The position numbers and the translations under genes are program-made. This document shows, piece after piece, positions 11,150 to 22,746 of a stretch of DNA of 64,000 bases. The DNA is from Setomelanomma holmii (Eukaryota; Ascomycota; Dothideomycetes; Pleosporales; Phaeosphaeriaceae): positions 117,705-181,704 of the forward strand of contig ML978226.1 in assembly GCA_010015745.1 (NCBI GenBank). Direction: 5' to 3'. The notes under the pieces are model-generated. The model did not search any database. It was not told the DNA's origin and was given only the letters and a program-made list of their open reading frames with translations. Every line of letters starts with the position of its first letter. Within the stretch, counting starts at the first letter, position 1.

Positions 11150-11518
11150 GGTATGGTGGAGGTTGAGGTAGATGTTGCGGAGTTCTCGGAGGTGAGCCTT
11201 GGCCTTTCATTGTGGGGCACTTCCCTCGCGACATGTCTCCAATGGATGCTTTTTTTACTCGATCAGTATGTAACCATTTGCGAACTTCACAATTCCTTTA
11301 AGCGCAATTCGCCGCAAAATTCTTAGCTAAGCAAGAATACTCGTCTTTGACATTCTAGGTATCATCAATTTTGGTGGATATATGCTATCTCAATCTTCAG
11401 CGCATTTCCCTTGCAAGCGGACTGATCTGCATACCTATCCACTTTCCTCACAGAGCGCACGACACGCGGCGTGTGTCTTAGAAGCGTATTTTGCCATCGT
11501 CTATCATTGTGCGCTCCT
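11150..11518. other. Intergenic, no gene seen
   Basis: 369 bp between the minus-strand SmD3 stop and the start of the Irc6-like gene. It should contain the Irc6-like promoter; no motif stands out. Confidence 0.5.
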
Positions 11519-12028
11519 TCATCCACGACCTCCACCCCTTGTGCTGGCCCTTGCCCTGTTCACTGTTGCTCGACCACGCGCAAGACCGACACCGCGACCT
11601 CTTGTGCCTCTTGACCGGAACATAGGTGCATTTCTAGGATCTGTTAGCGACTGACACTCCGCTAGGTGAGTGTACGCCATACCTCAACATGTCTGGCACG
11701 ATGAAGTACCGCACGTGGCTTCCACGAATGTAGACTTGCTCAAGATGGGACACTCGGCCGTCGCGGGCTGTGACTGTGATATCCTTGAGCTGGACGTTCA
11801 TGTTGTCCTCAGCTGTGTGAGAGTGAGCGCTTGATTGGGGAATGCTTGGGATGGTTGAGCCATCGCACCTTCGAGGAGCTTGCCGCGATAGACTTCGCCA
11901 GATGTGATCTCGAGGGTAATTATGTGTCCCTGGCTTCATTTAGCGTTGCCTTATGCCCAGGATTGTGGTGGTGAACGTACTGCTGCCTCGTTAAGGAGCT
12001 TAATGGGTATGCCAATTGTGCTCGTCAT
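11519..12028 (-). CDS. SMD3: Small nuclear ribonucleoprotein SmD3
   Basis: Four exons: 12028..11981, 11929..11869, 11812..11683 and 11633..11519; introns of 51, 56 and 49 bp; 117 residues. SmD3 is one of seven Sm proteins forming the ring around U1, U2, U4 and U5 snRNAs in the spliceosome. The Sm1 motif ([18 protein letters not shown]) and the Sm2 motif ([17 protein letters not shown]) are both complete. The C-terminal tail is an Arg/Gly-rich extension ([16 protein letters not shown]), the usual target of symmetric arginine methylation. The gene is invisible as one ORF because it is split into small exons. It is divergent from GEP4. Confidence 0.95.
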
Positions 12029-12404
12029 GCTGGCGGTCTAGAAAAAAGCTTTGAATTGTTGAGGTCGGCGTCTTCAGGCTATGCGACGTGGATTATATGC
12101 AATTGTTTGGTTGCTGAAGGATGGTAGCGAAATTCGGCAGTGCTGTTCTTCGCGCAGTACGTGTGGTCCTTGGCAGAGGGAGGGCCGAGTTGAAGCGCCG
12201 AACAGATATCCCAGGGCACGATCAGCTGTTCAAAAGAGAAGGTAACACGTTGTTGCTGCGCGCGTGTGTTGATATGCAGCAGTTTGCTGGAGGTTGCAGT
12301 TATTCGCGGAAGCTTGGACCAGCTCTGCTAGCGGCCTTCACGGCCTTAGTCAGCTACTGCACCTTCCCTCGACCTCTTTACAGTCTTTCATCCTTTTTCC
12401 TGCG
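12029..12404. other. Divergent promoter, SmD3/GEP4
   Basis: 376 bp between two divergent starts, so it must serve both. No coding signal; pyrimidine-rich tracts lie close to the GEP4 ATG. Confidence 0.5.
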
Positions 12405-13183
12405 ATGAATATCTCAGGGACGCTGAACGTGTTCCGTCTCATCAGAGATCCGGCACTTTGTCTACCACATAGTACGGTCTCGACATTCAACCACCTTCCA
12501 ATACCGTTGTCCAAAGCATTCCAAAAGAAGGATGGCACAAACACGAAAGAAGTGGACATTCAAGCCGTAGTGCTCGACAAGGATAATTGCTTTGCTGTAC
12601 CGCATACGAATGAGGTCTACAAGCCATATAATGTAGAAAAATTGACAGCTAGTGTTATCAATCAGCCTAACACCTACACAGGACCACTTCCAACGACTAC
12701 GTCAAGCCTACCCGGGCGCAAAGCTTTTAATCGTGTCCAACACTGCCGGCACAGACTCAGACAAGCAGCAAAGGGAGGCTGCAGTCCTGGAAGCCAATAC
12801 GGGGATTAAGGTGCTTCGACACTCCACCAAGAAGCCAGGATGCAAAGAAGAGGTCATGGCTTACTTCAAGGCGCATCCTGATGCTGGGGTATCGACACCC
12901 GATCAGATTGCCATTGTTGGCGATCGCTTGTCCACGGACATCATGATGGCAAATATGATGGGAAGCTATGGGGTTTGGGTGAGAGACGGCGTGACAGGTC
13001 GTGGTTTCGTAAGTCTGCTTCTATTGGTCGACATCATGAAGCAACACATCGTGTTGCTTTAAGTCATGTCCTCGAACATGCTGACCTCGACAGTTTGCAA
13101 GGCTAGAAGACCGGCTACAAAGCTTCTTGTTCAGGAGAGGCTACATTGCGCCTGATCCAGCACGCTTCAATCAGTTCGAGTAG
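12405..13183 (+). CDS. GEP4: Mitochondrial phosphatidylglycerophosphatase, Gep4 family
   Basis: Exons 12405..12632, 12682..13008 and 13094..13183; introns of 49 and 85 bp; 214 residues. It dephosphorylates phosphatidylglycerophosphate to phosphatidylglycerol in cardiolipin synthesis at the inner mitochondrial membrane. It is a HAD-type phosphatase: motif I is AVVLDKDNCF (DxD), motif II lies in LLIVSNTAGT, the lysine in the STKKPGC region, and motif IV is IVGDRLSTDIMMANMMG. The N-terminus (MNISGTLNVFRL) and conserved FNHLPIPLSKAF stretch are typical of the family. The splice after VTGRGF uses a consensus GTAAGT donor. The length matches fungal Gep4. Confidence 0.95.
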
Positions 13184-13581
13184 TGGTTTCTCGAGCCAAT
13201 TTACATCGGACACGGGCAGCTTGCCCAACTTATGACTTCGACATATCACGACAAAACCCCAAGGAAGGCAAGGCTTTTCGACCACATTCGGCGCACATAA
13301 TCATCCTGTAACAATGTACTGCCGTCTTCTGGCCGATTTCAACTGTTTCTTTGTACAGCAATGTCACCATTCTCTTATTCAATGCGAAGGCGTTGTTGTC
13401 GCAACGGTAAATGGCGTAACCCTGTCCGCTTGCGGTGGCTGGCGTTGTGCTGAAAGTGAGTTTTTGTTCCTTATCCCGAGCAACATAATACAACCTGTGG
13501 TGCCATTGTGCAACCACAAACCACAGATACCGTACAGAACTGCCCCCAAATCACTCTCAAACCCTAATCCAGCAAGTCAAC
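13184..13581. other. Intergenic, no gene seen
   Basis: About 400 bp. A plus ORF ends at 13595 but carries no recognisable domain and clashes with the start of the next gene. Confidence 0.4.
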
Positions 13582-14685
13582 ATGAGCCGATGTAGAAACT
13601 CGCATTTTCACCGTCGAGCAGACTAAGCAGGAACTTCAGGAAGAACTAGACAGCCTGAATCGAGACTACAAGGAGGCTGTACCCTCACTCAACGGCAATG
13701 CAACGGCTACATCGACTTCGGCATCTAGAAGACATCCTCAGGCACCGAATGCTACCTTCGGAGTCGATCCAGGCATGGCCACGCCATATCTTCCCGGATA
13801 CTTCGCAGACCTACTACGGGCCAGGCGCGCTCCTGCTCCCACTTCTGCAGGGCCGTGTACCATCGGCGTTCCACCCGTGCCTAGCTTCTTCAGCCTTGAG
13901 GAAGAGGTTTGTCCTTGACGCGAGTTTCCAAGATTAGGAGACCTGACTAGCATTTAGAACGTCTTCTTTGTAGGACTTATCGTCGCCACAATTTATATGA
14001 GATTGTCGTACCTGGTGATTGGAGACTAGAACGGTGTCATAGTCTTCAGGATAATTGCAGGAGGCATTGTACATCGAGCCGTCAGCAGGGTCTATCGTTA
14101 CGTCTTGGGGTTTCTGGCTCCTGAATTCAAGGGAGCGCAACCACGTACATATTCTGCCCTTCCTCGTAATAAGCCATGCATAGCTTACAGAGTCTAGTTG
14201 TCGCCGTCGACCCATTGGGACGAACCGTCATTGATCACACTTAAATCCCCATCTCGAGCGAAGCGATTCGACTCCTCAGGGCACTTAGCACCGCTACAGT
14301 GGCGTATCTCGGCATTGTGATATTACTCAACCTCGAGATTCTCATCTTCTTTCCCTCCCTGCTCAAGCAGAGAGCGTACTCGTACTTGTACAAAGAGTTT
14401 GGAACCCCAGTCGTCGGACCTGTGTGGACGACACAGATGAGTAAGTATGGAGAGTTCTTGACGGGGAAACGTACCAATGACGATGTCAGAGCAAATGGCA
14501 TACATTACTGTGGATGGCTTCATGGCGCTGTTTACGTGGGGCACGAATGTGCTACAGTGGATATTGTTCAGGTAGTGGGATTATGCCAACTAACGAGGCG
14601 GCATCGCGAGCTCTGGTGGATGTTGCGCAGATGCATTGGTTTCAGACAAACGAAGATGCTGGTTTCGTTCTTCCGAGCGCGATAG
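13582..14685 (+). CDS. Multi-exon membrane protein of unknown family, model partly uncertain
   Basis: Recognised exons are 13595..13906 (helical TKQELQEELDSLNRDYKEA, then low-complexity Pro/Ala), 13958..14007, 14280..14440, 14490..14571 and 14631..14685. The last two introns (49 and 59 bp) are well supported: GTAAGT donor, CTAAC branch, and phases restoring frame. Three hydrophobic segments are visible: NVFFVGLIVATIYM, VAYLGIVILLNLEILIFF and DGFMALFTWGTNVLQWIL. The 272-bp intron 14008-14279 is the least sure. The ATG at 13582 is one base out of frame with the first exon, so the start needs an undetected exon, or the gene is damaged. No family recognised. Confidence 0.5.
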
Positions 14686-15296
14686 TGCGCATACCTACAA
14701 ACTATCGACGATAGTGTAGTCCGTTACTCGAATCTGTACCGTTTTGTGGCTGTGCTTTAGCGGGGAATCGCTATGGCGCTCGCACATTCCCAAACCGCTT
14801 CTCCTTGCAAGCAACCATTGCAACGTGTGCATCATATGATGTTATTTGATTGGAACCACATCACACCACATCCCCGAATCATCAATCACACAGCACTGGA
14901 ATGTGGCTGCCTGACGCCTCCAGTGCTCGCATGCACATGCCCCGCACGTTCATTGGCGATAACGTGGCGCTTCTGCCAGTCTGTCACTGGCTCAGCCTCG
15001 TTTCCACATTTCATAACAAACACACAAAGCTTGACGCAGTCGCAATCGACATGCCAGCCAATGGCAGTACAAGCACCCCGCCAGGCGGTGCAGGTGCGCT
15101 CTCCACTGGGGCTGTGCGGTAAGGCCAGGGTAGCTCCTGTCATCCTCAGCTTGAGTCTATACCGTATGATGCGCAAGGCACTCTCGTTGGCTATTTCAAC
15201 TGCGACTCCTGCTTCCCTTTACATTCAACTTCCGAATCAGCCTTGAAACGCTTCCGCACTCCCTCGAAAACTAGTGCTTGACAAACAGCTTCCAAG
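14686..15296. other. Intergenic, no gene seen
   Basis: About 600 bp with several overlapping ORFs on both strands and no supporting motif. Probably the promoter and 5' leader of the vWA gene. Confidence 0.5.
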
Positions 15297-17827
15297 ATGG
15301 GTGTAAGTTGTTGTCCGCCAGCCACCTTGGCTTGCCCCTCCATGCCCCGCGCCTTCGTCATCGGTTGGGCTGACCTGTTTACGCGTTGTAGCTCGCGTCA
15401 AAGATGGCCGCAGCAAATGCTGCTGGCGGATATCCTCCACCAGGTGGTCAAGGTGGCTACGTGAGTCTGCATCTGTGAATTAGTCGTCGGCAGCAGTCAC
15501 TAAATCGACGCAGCCTGGCCAACAGCAGTATCAGGCATATCCAGGCGGCGCCCAAGGTGCCGGTGCTCCCGGTGTAAGAAAAGCTCTTTCTTTCCTCTTC
15601 TTGTCTTCGCTTGCTTTGCTCTGCACTCGTCATCATCCTCGAATACCCGCCACCTGCGCAAGCCTTTTTCTAGTCCCCACCCTGCCTCCGGTCTCCAATA
15701 AACCACCCCGCTACCTGGACATCACACCGCAACTCAACCTCGCCTGCGCCTGTAGCCACACTTCCATCACAGCCACACATGCCACTCTCGAGTAAAATGT
15801 CGGGCGCAGCTGGAGGCTACAACGCCTACCAGCCCTATCCTGGCCAGGCTGCCAGTCCATATCCGCAAGGGCAGGCAGGTCCTCCTATGCCTCCACGTCC
15901 TGGATCTTCAGCACCACCTCAATCTCCCTATCCTCAACCACTGAACCCAGGCGCCCACGGCACATCGTCACCATATCCTCAAGGACAAAGCGGTTACAAC
16001 AGGCCTGCACCGCCACCACCCGGACAGATGTCTTCGCCGTATCCGCAATCACCACATCCGCAGTCACCATATCCTGGGCAGCAACCGGGTCAGTATAGTC
16101 AACCACCAATACCACAACCATATGGACAGCCACAACCGCCATATCCACAACAACAGCTTGGTCAATATGGTCAACAACCACAACAACCGCTTTATGGGCA
16201 GCCACAGCAGCAATATGGACAACCATATGGCCAACAACCCTACGTTCGTGACCCTTGATTTCCGTGACAGTCTTTTCTTGCTATCGTCGATTTCCTTTCC
16301 CTGGAGTTGAGCAAGCGAAGCATTCAACTTTCTTTTGTCAATGAGAACTCACACTGACTTTCATTCTCAGGGCGCACCAGGTCAACCTCCACAGGGACAG
16401 TATGGAGCTCCACCGCCTCAGGGTGGTTATGGAGGAGGTCCCCCTCCACTGCAGCAAGTTCAAGGTAGTCCTGGAGAGATTGCCGGCTACAAGCAGCTTC
16501 TGCAGGCATGCATTCAGGAGAAGGGTCTCCAGAACTTTTACCCCCAGAACTCCCCTATCCTTGATCAGATCGCCCAGCAAGCCCCGAGCAAGGTCAATCA
16601 GATCATTCAGCGCTGGCGCGTAGCGAAGGAGATTGCCAACGACATCGTCAAGCTTGCCCTCTACGACATTGTTCTGTACATTGGTATGTTGCAACCATTA
16701 CTACTCACGAATGCTGCTGACTAAGTTCAGATGACAGTGGTTCTATGCAGTTCGAAGAGGAAGGTAGCCGCATCAAGGACTTGCGCCTTATTCTCGAACG
16801 TGTCTCATTCGCCGCCACTCTCTTCGACCAGGATGGCATCTCTCTCCGTTTCATGAACACTGATCTTTCTGGCGCTCGTGACCAGCAAGGCCGACCTCTC
16901 CAGGACGGCGTTGCGACCGAGGCTCAAATCGAACAGATCATGCGTGGTGTTCAGTTCAAGGGTCTCACGCCCATGGGTACTTCCCTCCGAAAGAAGGTCA
17001 TTGACGAGATAGTCCTCGCCAAGGCCCAACAAGGTGCCCTCCAGAAGCCAATATTGGTTATTGCCATCACCGATGGTCAGCCCGCCGGCGAGCCGCAGAA
17101 CGCTGTCTTCGATACTATCCGCTACGCTTTCGACACGCTCCAGCAGCGCTTCCCACAGTACGGTCGCGGCGGTGTCGCTTTCGAGTTCGCGCAGGTTGGC
17201 AACGACGAGATGGCGAAGAAGTTCCTCAGTAAACTTGACGAAGATCCGCAGATCGGTCCCATGGTTGACTGCACTTCCAGTATGCCCTTGCTTCGATAAC
17301 TTTGTGATGTTTTATAGCTAACACGAATTTCAGACTTCGAGAACGAGCAGGAAGAGATGGCGCGCGCTAACCCCCCAGTGGACCTCACGCCCGACTTATG
17401 GATAATCAAGCTTTTGCTCGGCGCCATCGACCGCAGCTACGATGCCAAAGATGAAAAAACTAACCCCGCACCCGGTGGCTACAACGCTCCTCCTGGCGGC
17501 CAGTACGGCGGACCACCTCAGCAAGGCTACGGCCAGCCACCTCAAGGACAGTATGGTGCTCCACCTCAGGGTCAGTATGGTCAACCTCCTCAGGGGCAGT
17601 ATGGTCAGCCTCCTCAAGGCCAAGGCCAGTACGGCGCACCACCTCCAGGAGGACAGTACGGTCAGCCACCCCATGGTCAAGGTCAGTACGGTGCTCCTCC
17701 GCCAGGCCAGTACCCTCCACAAGGTGGTCAGTATGGTCAGCAGCGTCCTCCACAGGGCGGCGCTCCGGGCGGATACCCAGGACAGCAGCAGCAGTATGGC
17801 CAGCCGCCTCAGGGTGGTAGATACTAG
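15297..17827 (+). CDS. vWA-domain protein flanked by Pro/Gln/Gly/Tyr repeats
   Basis: Seven exons: 15297..15302, 15392..15460, 15514..15573, 15773..16243, 16371..16683, 16731..17279 and 17334..17827; all phases agree; 653 residues. Residues 1-210 and 535-653 are repeats such as [15 protein letters not shown] and GAPPPGGQ, likely disordered. The centre is a von Willebrand factor A domain with a complete metal-ion-dependent adhesion site: [15 protein letters not shown], and [11 protein letters not shown]. Metal-dependent protein binding by the vWA domain is established for the fold; the repeats suggest self-association, which is inference. The two shortest 5' exons are the weakest; MSGAAGG near 15797 is an alternative start. 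The cellular role is not known to me. Confidence 0.85.
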
Positions 17828-18099
17828 GAATTCCAGGCTCAGTACGACCAGGTGGAGTCAGCACGGGAATCTTTATGGCGAGGGCCTCGACAATCTTGAT
17901 ATTTTTGACAGAAACAGATGTGGCTTTCTGCAACTAAAAAAGGCGACTCGTGGTTCTGGACTGGTCAGTCTGCTTATCAAGTAGGTAGTTGATAAACATG
18001 AATAATGCAATCATAAACCCTGTTCCAGAACGATGGTTTTCGATTTTGACCAATTTGTATGGACTGACCAACACGGCATTCCCTCTCCAGACCCAGGTT
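17828..18099. other. 3' flank, no gene seen
   Basis: Downstream of the vWA gene, leading into the tandem duplication. No coding signal. Confidence 0.4.
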
Positions 18100-18600
18100 A
18101 TCGCAGCGGCGTTGGTTGCGCTCTCTTGACTGTACATATGCGCGAGAGCTCAGCTTTCCTCGTAGTAGCGGGTCACGATCGCGATAATAAAGTATAATAG
18201 AGAACGTTAATGCGCTACTATTCGCGGGTGCGGGTAGTTGCAAAGCGCGCGACGCTGTAAGACAGACAGCATAGGGCAGTGGACTTCTTGCGGAGTAGTG
18301 GGATTTGTGGAGTTGGCTGTGCTCTTTGCCGCTGTGCGGAATGCTCCAACTCTTGCAGGTGTAGCGACTCCGGTTATTTCAGCGGCGATAGACGCGTTCT
18401 CTTGTCTGTACATATCTGAGATAGCTCAGCTTTTGTCGTAGGAGCATGTATAGTCGCAATGACACTTTGTATGGTAGCGGACGTTGATACGCTCCAGTTT
18501 GCGGGTGCGGGTAGTTGTATTAAGCGCGCAATACTGTAGGACGGGCAGTATAGAGTAGTGGATTATTGTGGAGTAGTTGGCTTTGTGTAGTTGCAGCACG
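18100..18600. repeat. Imperfect tandem duplication, about 276-bp period, two copies
   Basis: Copy 1 begins near 18104 (GGTTATCGCAGCGGCG) and copy 2 near 18372 (GGTTATTTCAGCGGCG). CTGTACATAT recurs at 18130 and 18406. The 17-mer GCGGGTGCGGGTAGTTG is identical at 18224 and 18501. Both copies run on through GTAGTGG-type text. There is no clear ORF and no terminal inverted repeat. The copies have diverged by many substitutions, so the event is old. Confidence 0.75.
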
Positions 18601-18959
18601 AAAGTAATAGACTACCCCAACATTTAGCTAAACACATGCTGTGTTTACCCTAGACTTTGTGAGCTATTTCGATAAACGCGGAAGTATAATCACTAACGGC
18701 TCCGTAATGCTTACTGTTTAGGAAGCTAAAGGGGCCCTACGAAACAGAGCTCTTTCTCCATTTGTGTCTGTGCGCCAGCGTGTCTGCGCTTCAATGTCAG
18801 AGAGGCAATATAGCATTCCGCTTCTTTCTTGTCGAAAACCTTGCATCAAATAAACAACTAGCATAGTAGCGAGAATTTACGAAGGCTGTTTAGGAGGACA
18901 GTACATTCTATTCGACTCTAATCATAAACAGCTCACATAGCTAATTGTGTCCCATCCAT
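18601..18959. other. Intergenic, no gene seen
   Basis: About 360 bp between the duplication and the decayed F-box-like gene. Nothing recognised. Confidence 0.4.
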
Positions 18960-21336
18960 TCAAGTCTGCCACAAACGTTTACACCCACACTTAACCTTCT
19001 CTATGAGGGACTTCGTAATCCGGGTAGCTGCGAGAGTGTCTGTGTCGGCGGTATGGAATTTGAGCGGCTGGTAGAACAGAGAGTGATATGTATACCCTAA
19101 GCCGTACGATTCAAGGTTGGTGCATTGCTTCATCATGTTTGCGATGTTGACAGGTTGCAAACAGATCGTCTGGTTTTCTTTCTCAAGTGTGCTGAGCATG
19201 GTACTCCACGGACTGAAGTCAATAAGTCGAGAGTGTCTTCGATATACGCGATGAAATACAGCCAGGTCATGCCAACTCCTCCATCCAAGAACTCGATGCG
19301 TACGTGGAGCAAAACCTGCAGCTCTGATCATGTCGCCGATCACGGGCATCGAGGAGCCGTTTGTCGTGGATGCGTTGTAAAACCTCCGAGCATTCTATGC
19401 GCGTTGGTATGCCATCACCTTGACTGATCCCAACGAATGCGCGTCTTGGTGCAACTGGATGGCTTCTTCGATCTCTTGCAACTTCATGCCGTTGTAGTCC
19501 ACGTTGCTGTTTATGACCTCTTTACCCGTCTTGAGGTCTCGAATTGAGATGTTGGATGGGATGCAGTTTCCGTCAGTCAGACTTGCAAATTCGACATCGA
19601 TGATCTATATGATGTACGTTTCGACAATGTAGGCGAGCGTCTGGAACTGGAGCATTTGTTGTGGTGTGGGCCGATGGCAAGTCACATCTTGTTGAGTGAG
19701 GGTCTTGATAGACGAGTTCTGCTCTTTGATATCTGCGACATAGAGGAACTCTTTCCAGCCTTGGACGACTATGTGGTGTTGTGTAGCGCAGAAGGCAGAT
19801 CCTTCCAAGAGAGGTTCCGTGCACATTAGATGAAACAAGTTTGACGGGTGTTCATCTACTAGAGACTGACGGGCTGCCAGAGTGTCCGCGAGATCATTGG
19901 ATCCTTCGTCCTGGTTGCTTTCGTCCACCGACGCCTCGAGTGGCCAATCGAACAGTCCGCCCGCAGTCATAGGCTCACCAGGCGCCATTGAAGGACGTCG
20001 TATGGAGAAGTCGTCGAGCTGAAGGATGCACAATGGGTGTGCGTTGAAGCCGGGTGCGATGTCCGCTTCTGGGAGTATATTCCACAATTTCTCCGCCAGC
20101 GGTGACATACTGGCAAAGCGCTGCCACTTATCTCGCGGCTTTGTATAAAGGAAGCGTGGTCGGGGGATACGACTGGTCTCGATGTCCCGCATTGCGGGCA
20201 TGAAGTCCTAGGTGGTTGTGTAGATGTATGGTGTGCTCTTGGTCTGTTCGACACCGACCACGTCAAACACTCTTAGCATGGCACATTCGGAGAATTTACG
20301 ACGGAACGGCGCCGTTCCAGGGATGAAGAAGTTCCATGCGACCTTAGCAAGTGGGTCTGGATCACGGTCTGTCTCCTCACCGCCACCCTTGACAAAGACG
20401 GCTAGAGGCAGCACCTGGCGGACCCTGTTCTGACCCGTCACTAGTAGGGCGTATTGTGATGGTGACATTGGTAAGGAAGATTCGATGCCGTTTTCCAAGC
20501 GAACAAGGAAGATCGATGTCATCTATGTGATGTTAGAGCGAGGATGACGGATGACGAGAGTCAAACTCACAGAGGATGAACTCCTAGCCAATACTCGAGC
20601 CACGACTGAGACATCTATCTCGCACAATGTTGCTCGATACAGTGGCATTCTCTTGAGAGGTGCCAGAGAACGCTACCTTCTCTTGTATAAACCCTCCAAG
20701 TTCATATCCCATGGATGCTGATGTGGTGAGGGTAATTTGACCGACAATGTTTTGCAGCAGTCCTGACTTTAGCCAACCGTTCTTTCGTAGACGGCAGCGT
20801 GCCATCGAGTCAACTGCAATCTGTACAACGAGTGGTCTACGAGCGACGAGGAGGATGGCTGCAACCAACTCGACACATGCTTTCTTCTGCTAGAAGAGAA
20901 AAATGTTGTCCTGTTCTTCGCAAATTCCTGCCATCAGAGCATTTTCGATGCTGTCCTGCGTGCTGCAGCAATGTTGAGCATCTAGGGCGTATGCGGGGTT
21001 CATCTGCATCATTCTGAAGATGATGCCGCGAGAGTCGATAGCTGGGGTTTGGAGATATAGACGTTCTATATATGTGGCGATAGTTTCGAGTGACTGCAAT
21101 GTGCTGAGAAGGCTGGCAAGGTCGCTTTCAGTGGCGTCTAGTGATTTCCGGGTGAATAGCCGTTTGCTTGACTCGTAGTCGAAGGCTCTTTTCATTGCCC
21201 GCGACACAAGCCGAACACTCTTGAGGTCCGCGGTGTCCAGTTCGTGTCCGATTGGTGCAAAAACGGCGTATGATCCGGTGAGGCTGAAAAGCAGGCGTAT
21301 CGGCGCGGGGTTTTCGTCGATTCTCGAGGATGCCAT
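18960..21336 (-). pseudogene. F-box-like / RNase-H-fold-like gene with four in-frame TAG codons
   Basis: Spliced model: 21336..20677, 20618..20571 and 20522..18960, with GT-AG introns of 58 and 48 bp that keep phase; 757 codons to a TGA at 18960. Four internal TAGs lie at 20890, 20208, 19605 and 19395; there is no internal TAA or TGA and no frameshift. The N-terminal part (DLKSVRLVSRAMKRAFDYES) resembles an F-box, followed by helical text (LQSLETIATYIERLYL). Near the C-terminus IIDVEFASLTDGNC has a DxE pattern and WRSWHDLAVF a later Asp, reminiscent of a DEDD exonuclease fold; this is only suggestive. Either a gene killed by point changes (CAG or TGG to TAG fits repeat-induced mutation) or a readthrough gene. 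It could also be two fused genes. Confidence 0.6.
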
Positions 21337-22117
21337 TGCGAATAGTACAGCCCACCTTGTGAGGTTCTGAAGTTGATATCCGGTCGCACAAAGAAGCGAG
21401 GAGCGGTGCGCGACGTAGTTGTGGCCGAGGTTGTGCAGTGAACTGGGTAGGTGTGAGAAAAAGAACTGCAGCACCTTCCCAAAGTCGTGATATGAGGTTT
21501 AAATTTGCTTTAAGTGAAGCAAAATACCAAACCTAAGGTGAAAGCGAGATGAAGAATGACTGTCCATAGACTTGCATGCACCAAACCGCTTTAGGTGAAG
21601 CCGACGTTTGCATGCCAGGTGCTGATGGGACTAGAGCCATTCTAGGCCATCCCGAAAATTACCAACGAACTGTGTCTCAATGGTAGAGGTTGATTCATAC
21701 GACTCAGGCTTTATTGATTAGTGTTATGTATGCACAGATAGCAGCTCCGCATCGTACCATATCGGCTGCTCGTGGCCGTCATATTATCCCTACCCTGCCT
21801 TCAGGACCAGAACCCATCAACAAACACTGTCTATTGGGTAAGGGATAGTAAACTTATTGCTACCATTGAGGACTAAGACCTATCATCCGTCAAAGGAAAC
21901 GATAGGCGCATGTAGCAGAGAAATGGTCCGCGTGAGGTGAAATTGCGAATGGTCGATGCAAAGGCGCGAAGCGACGAGTGGAGAAGCTTGTGAACAGAGG
22001 CCTCCAAGACCGGATGCTGAGCGGGACGAGCTGCAGGCCCTGCGTGCATCGTTGGCTCCTGACCCAGGAAGCTCATTGGCGGCGTGCAGCATACACATAC
22101 GAAAAAACATGTCAGTT
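21337..22117. other. Intergenic, no gene seen
   Basis: About 780 bp. Minus ORFs at 21873..22161 are short and share no motif. The upstream extension of the F-box-like frame to 21474 is probably untranslated. Confidence 0.4.
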
Positions 22118-22462
22118 TTAGACCATCGTGAGCCGGACTTCTGTCTCTGAGCAGAGTTCAAGCAAGCATCGAGGGCACGCGCGCCATAACCAATCCGCGC
22201 CGAGAATCTTGTGCAATGGCTCCCAAACGTATCTCTCCAGAGCTGCGCCAGTCATCCGAGGCACTCCCCCTCGCCTTCCGTATGCCCATCTGGTGGACGG
22301 GCTGGGATAGCACAGTGCTTCAATGTCAAGTGCCTCCAGCTTCGGTCTCGTAAAACGACCGCAATGCGTCTTTTGCTGCAATCGGACTTGATCGTCATGT
22401 GTAAACAACTTCAAGACTCCCAAGTTCTGATATGCTGAGCCCCATGTGAAATGTTCACGCAC
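22118..22462 (-). other. Possible gene fragment
   Basis: A 114-codon frame with protein-like composition (LERYVWEPLHKILGADW and a CPRCLLEL pair) but beginning with GTG, not ATG, and with no clean splice to either side. It may be a remnant exon. No family recognised. Confidence 0.2.
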
Positions 22463-22746
22463 AACTAAGACGTCGCACAGCTAGTTCTCTTCCGCTAAAC
22501 TTTTGGACTGTCAGTAGTCTGCACGAGCTGTCCGACAGGGACAACAAATGGCAAACTCGTCCTGGAGCGTCCTGGCGCAGGCGTTTGACTTGGTCTCCTC
22601 GTCCGAACGCACCGCCGTCAACCTGAGGCATGAATGCCACGACCCCAATGTTAAGTTGAGATGGCAACAGGCGTTTGCGATGGCGGAGATTAATTGAATG
22701 ATGGAAGGACTTCGGGCGATGGAAGTGCTGGTCGATGGAGGTCCGT
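22463..22746. other. Flank of minisatellite
   Basis: No supported gene. A minus frame 22455..22916 crosses the tandem repeat and is probably open because the repeat period is a multiple of three. Confidence 0.35.

Noticed and set aside
18960..21336. Organism-wide reassignment of TAG
   Set aside because: Clear genes in the window end with TAG (ribonucleotide reductase, GEP4, the vWA protein), so TAG is a normal stop.
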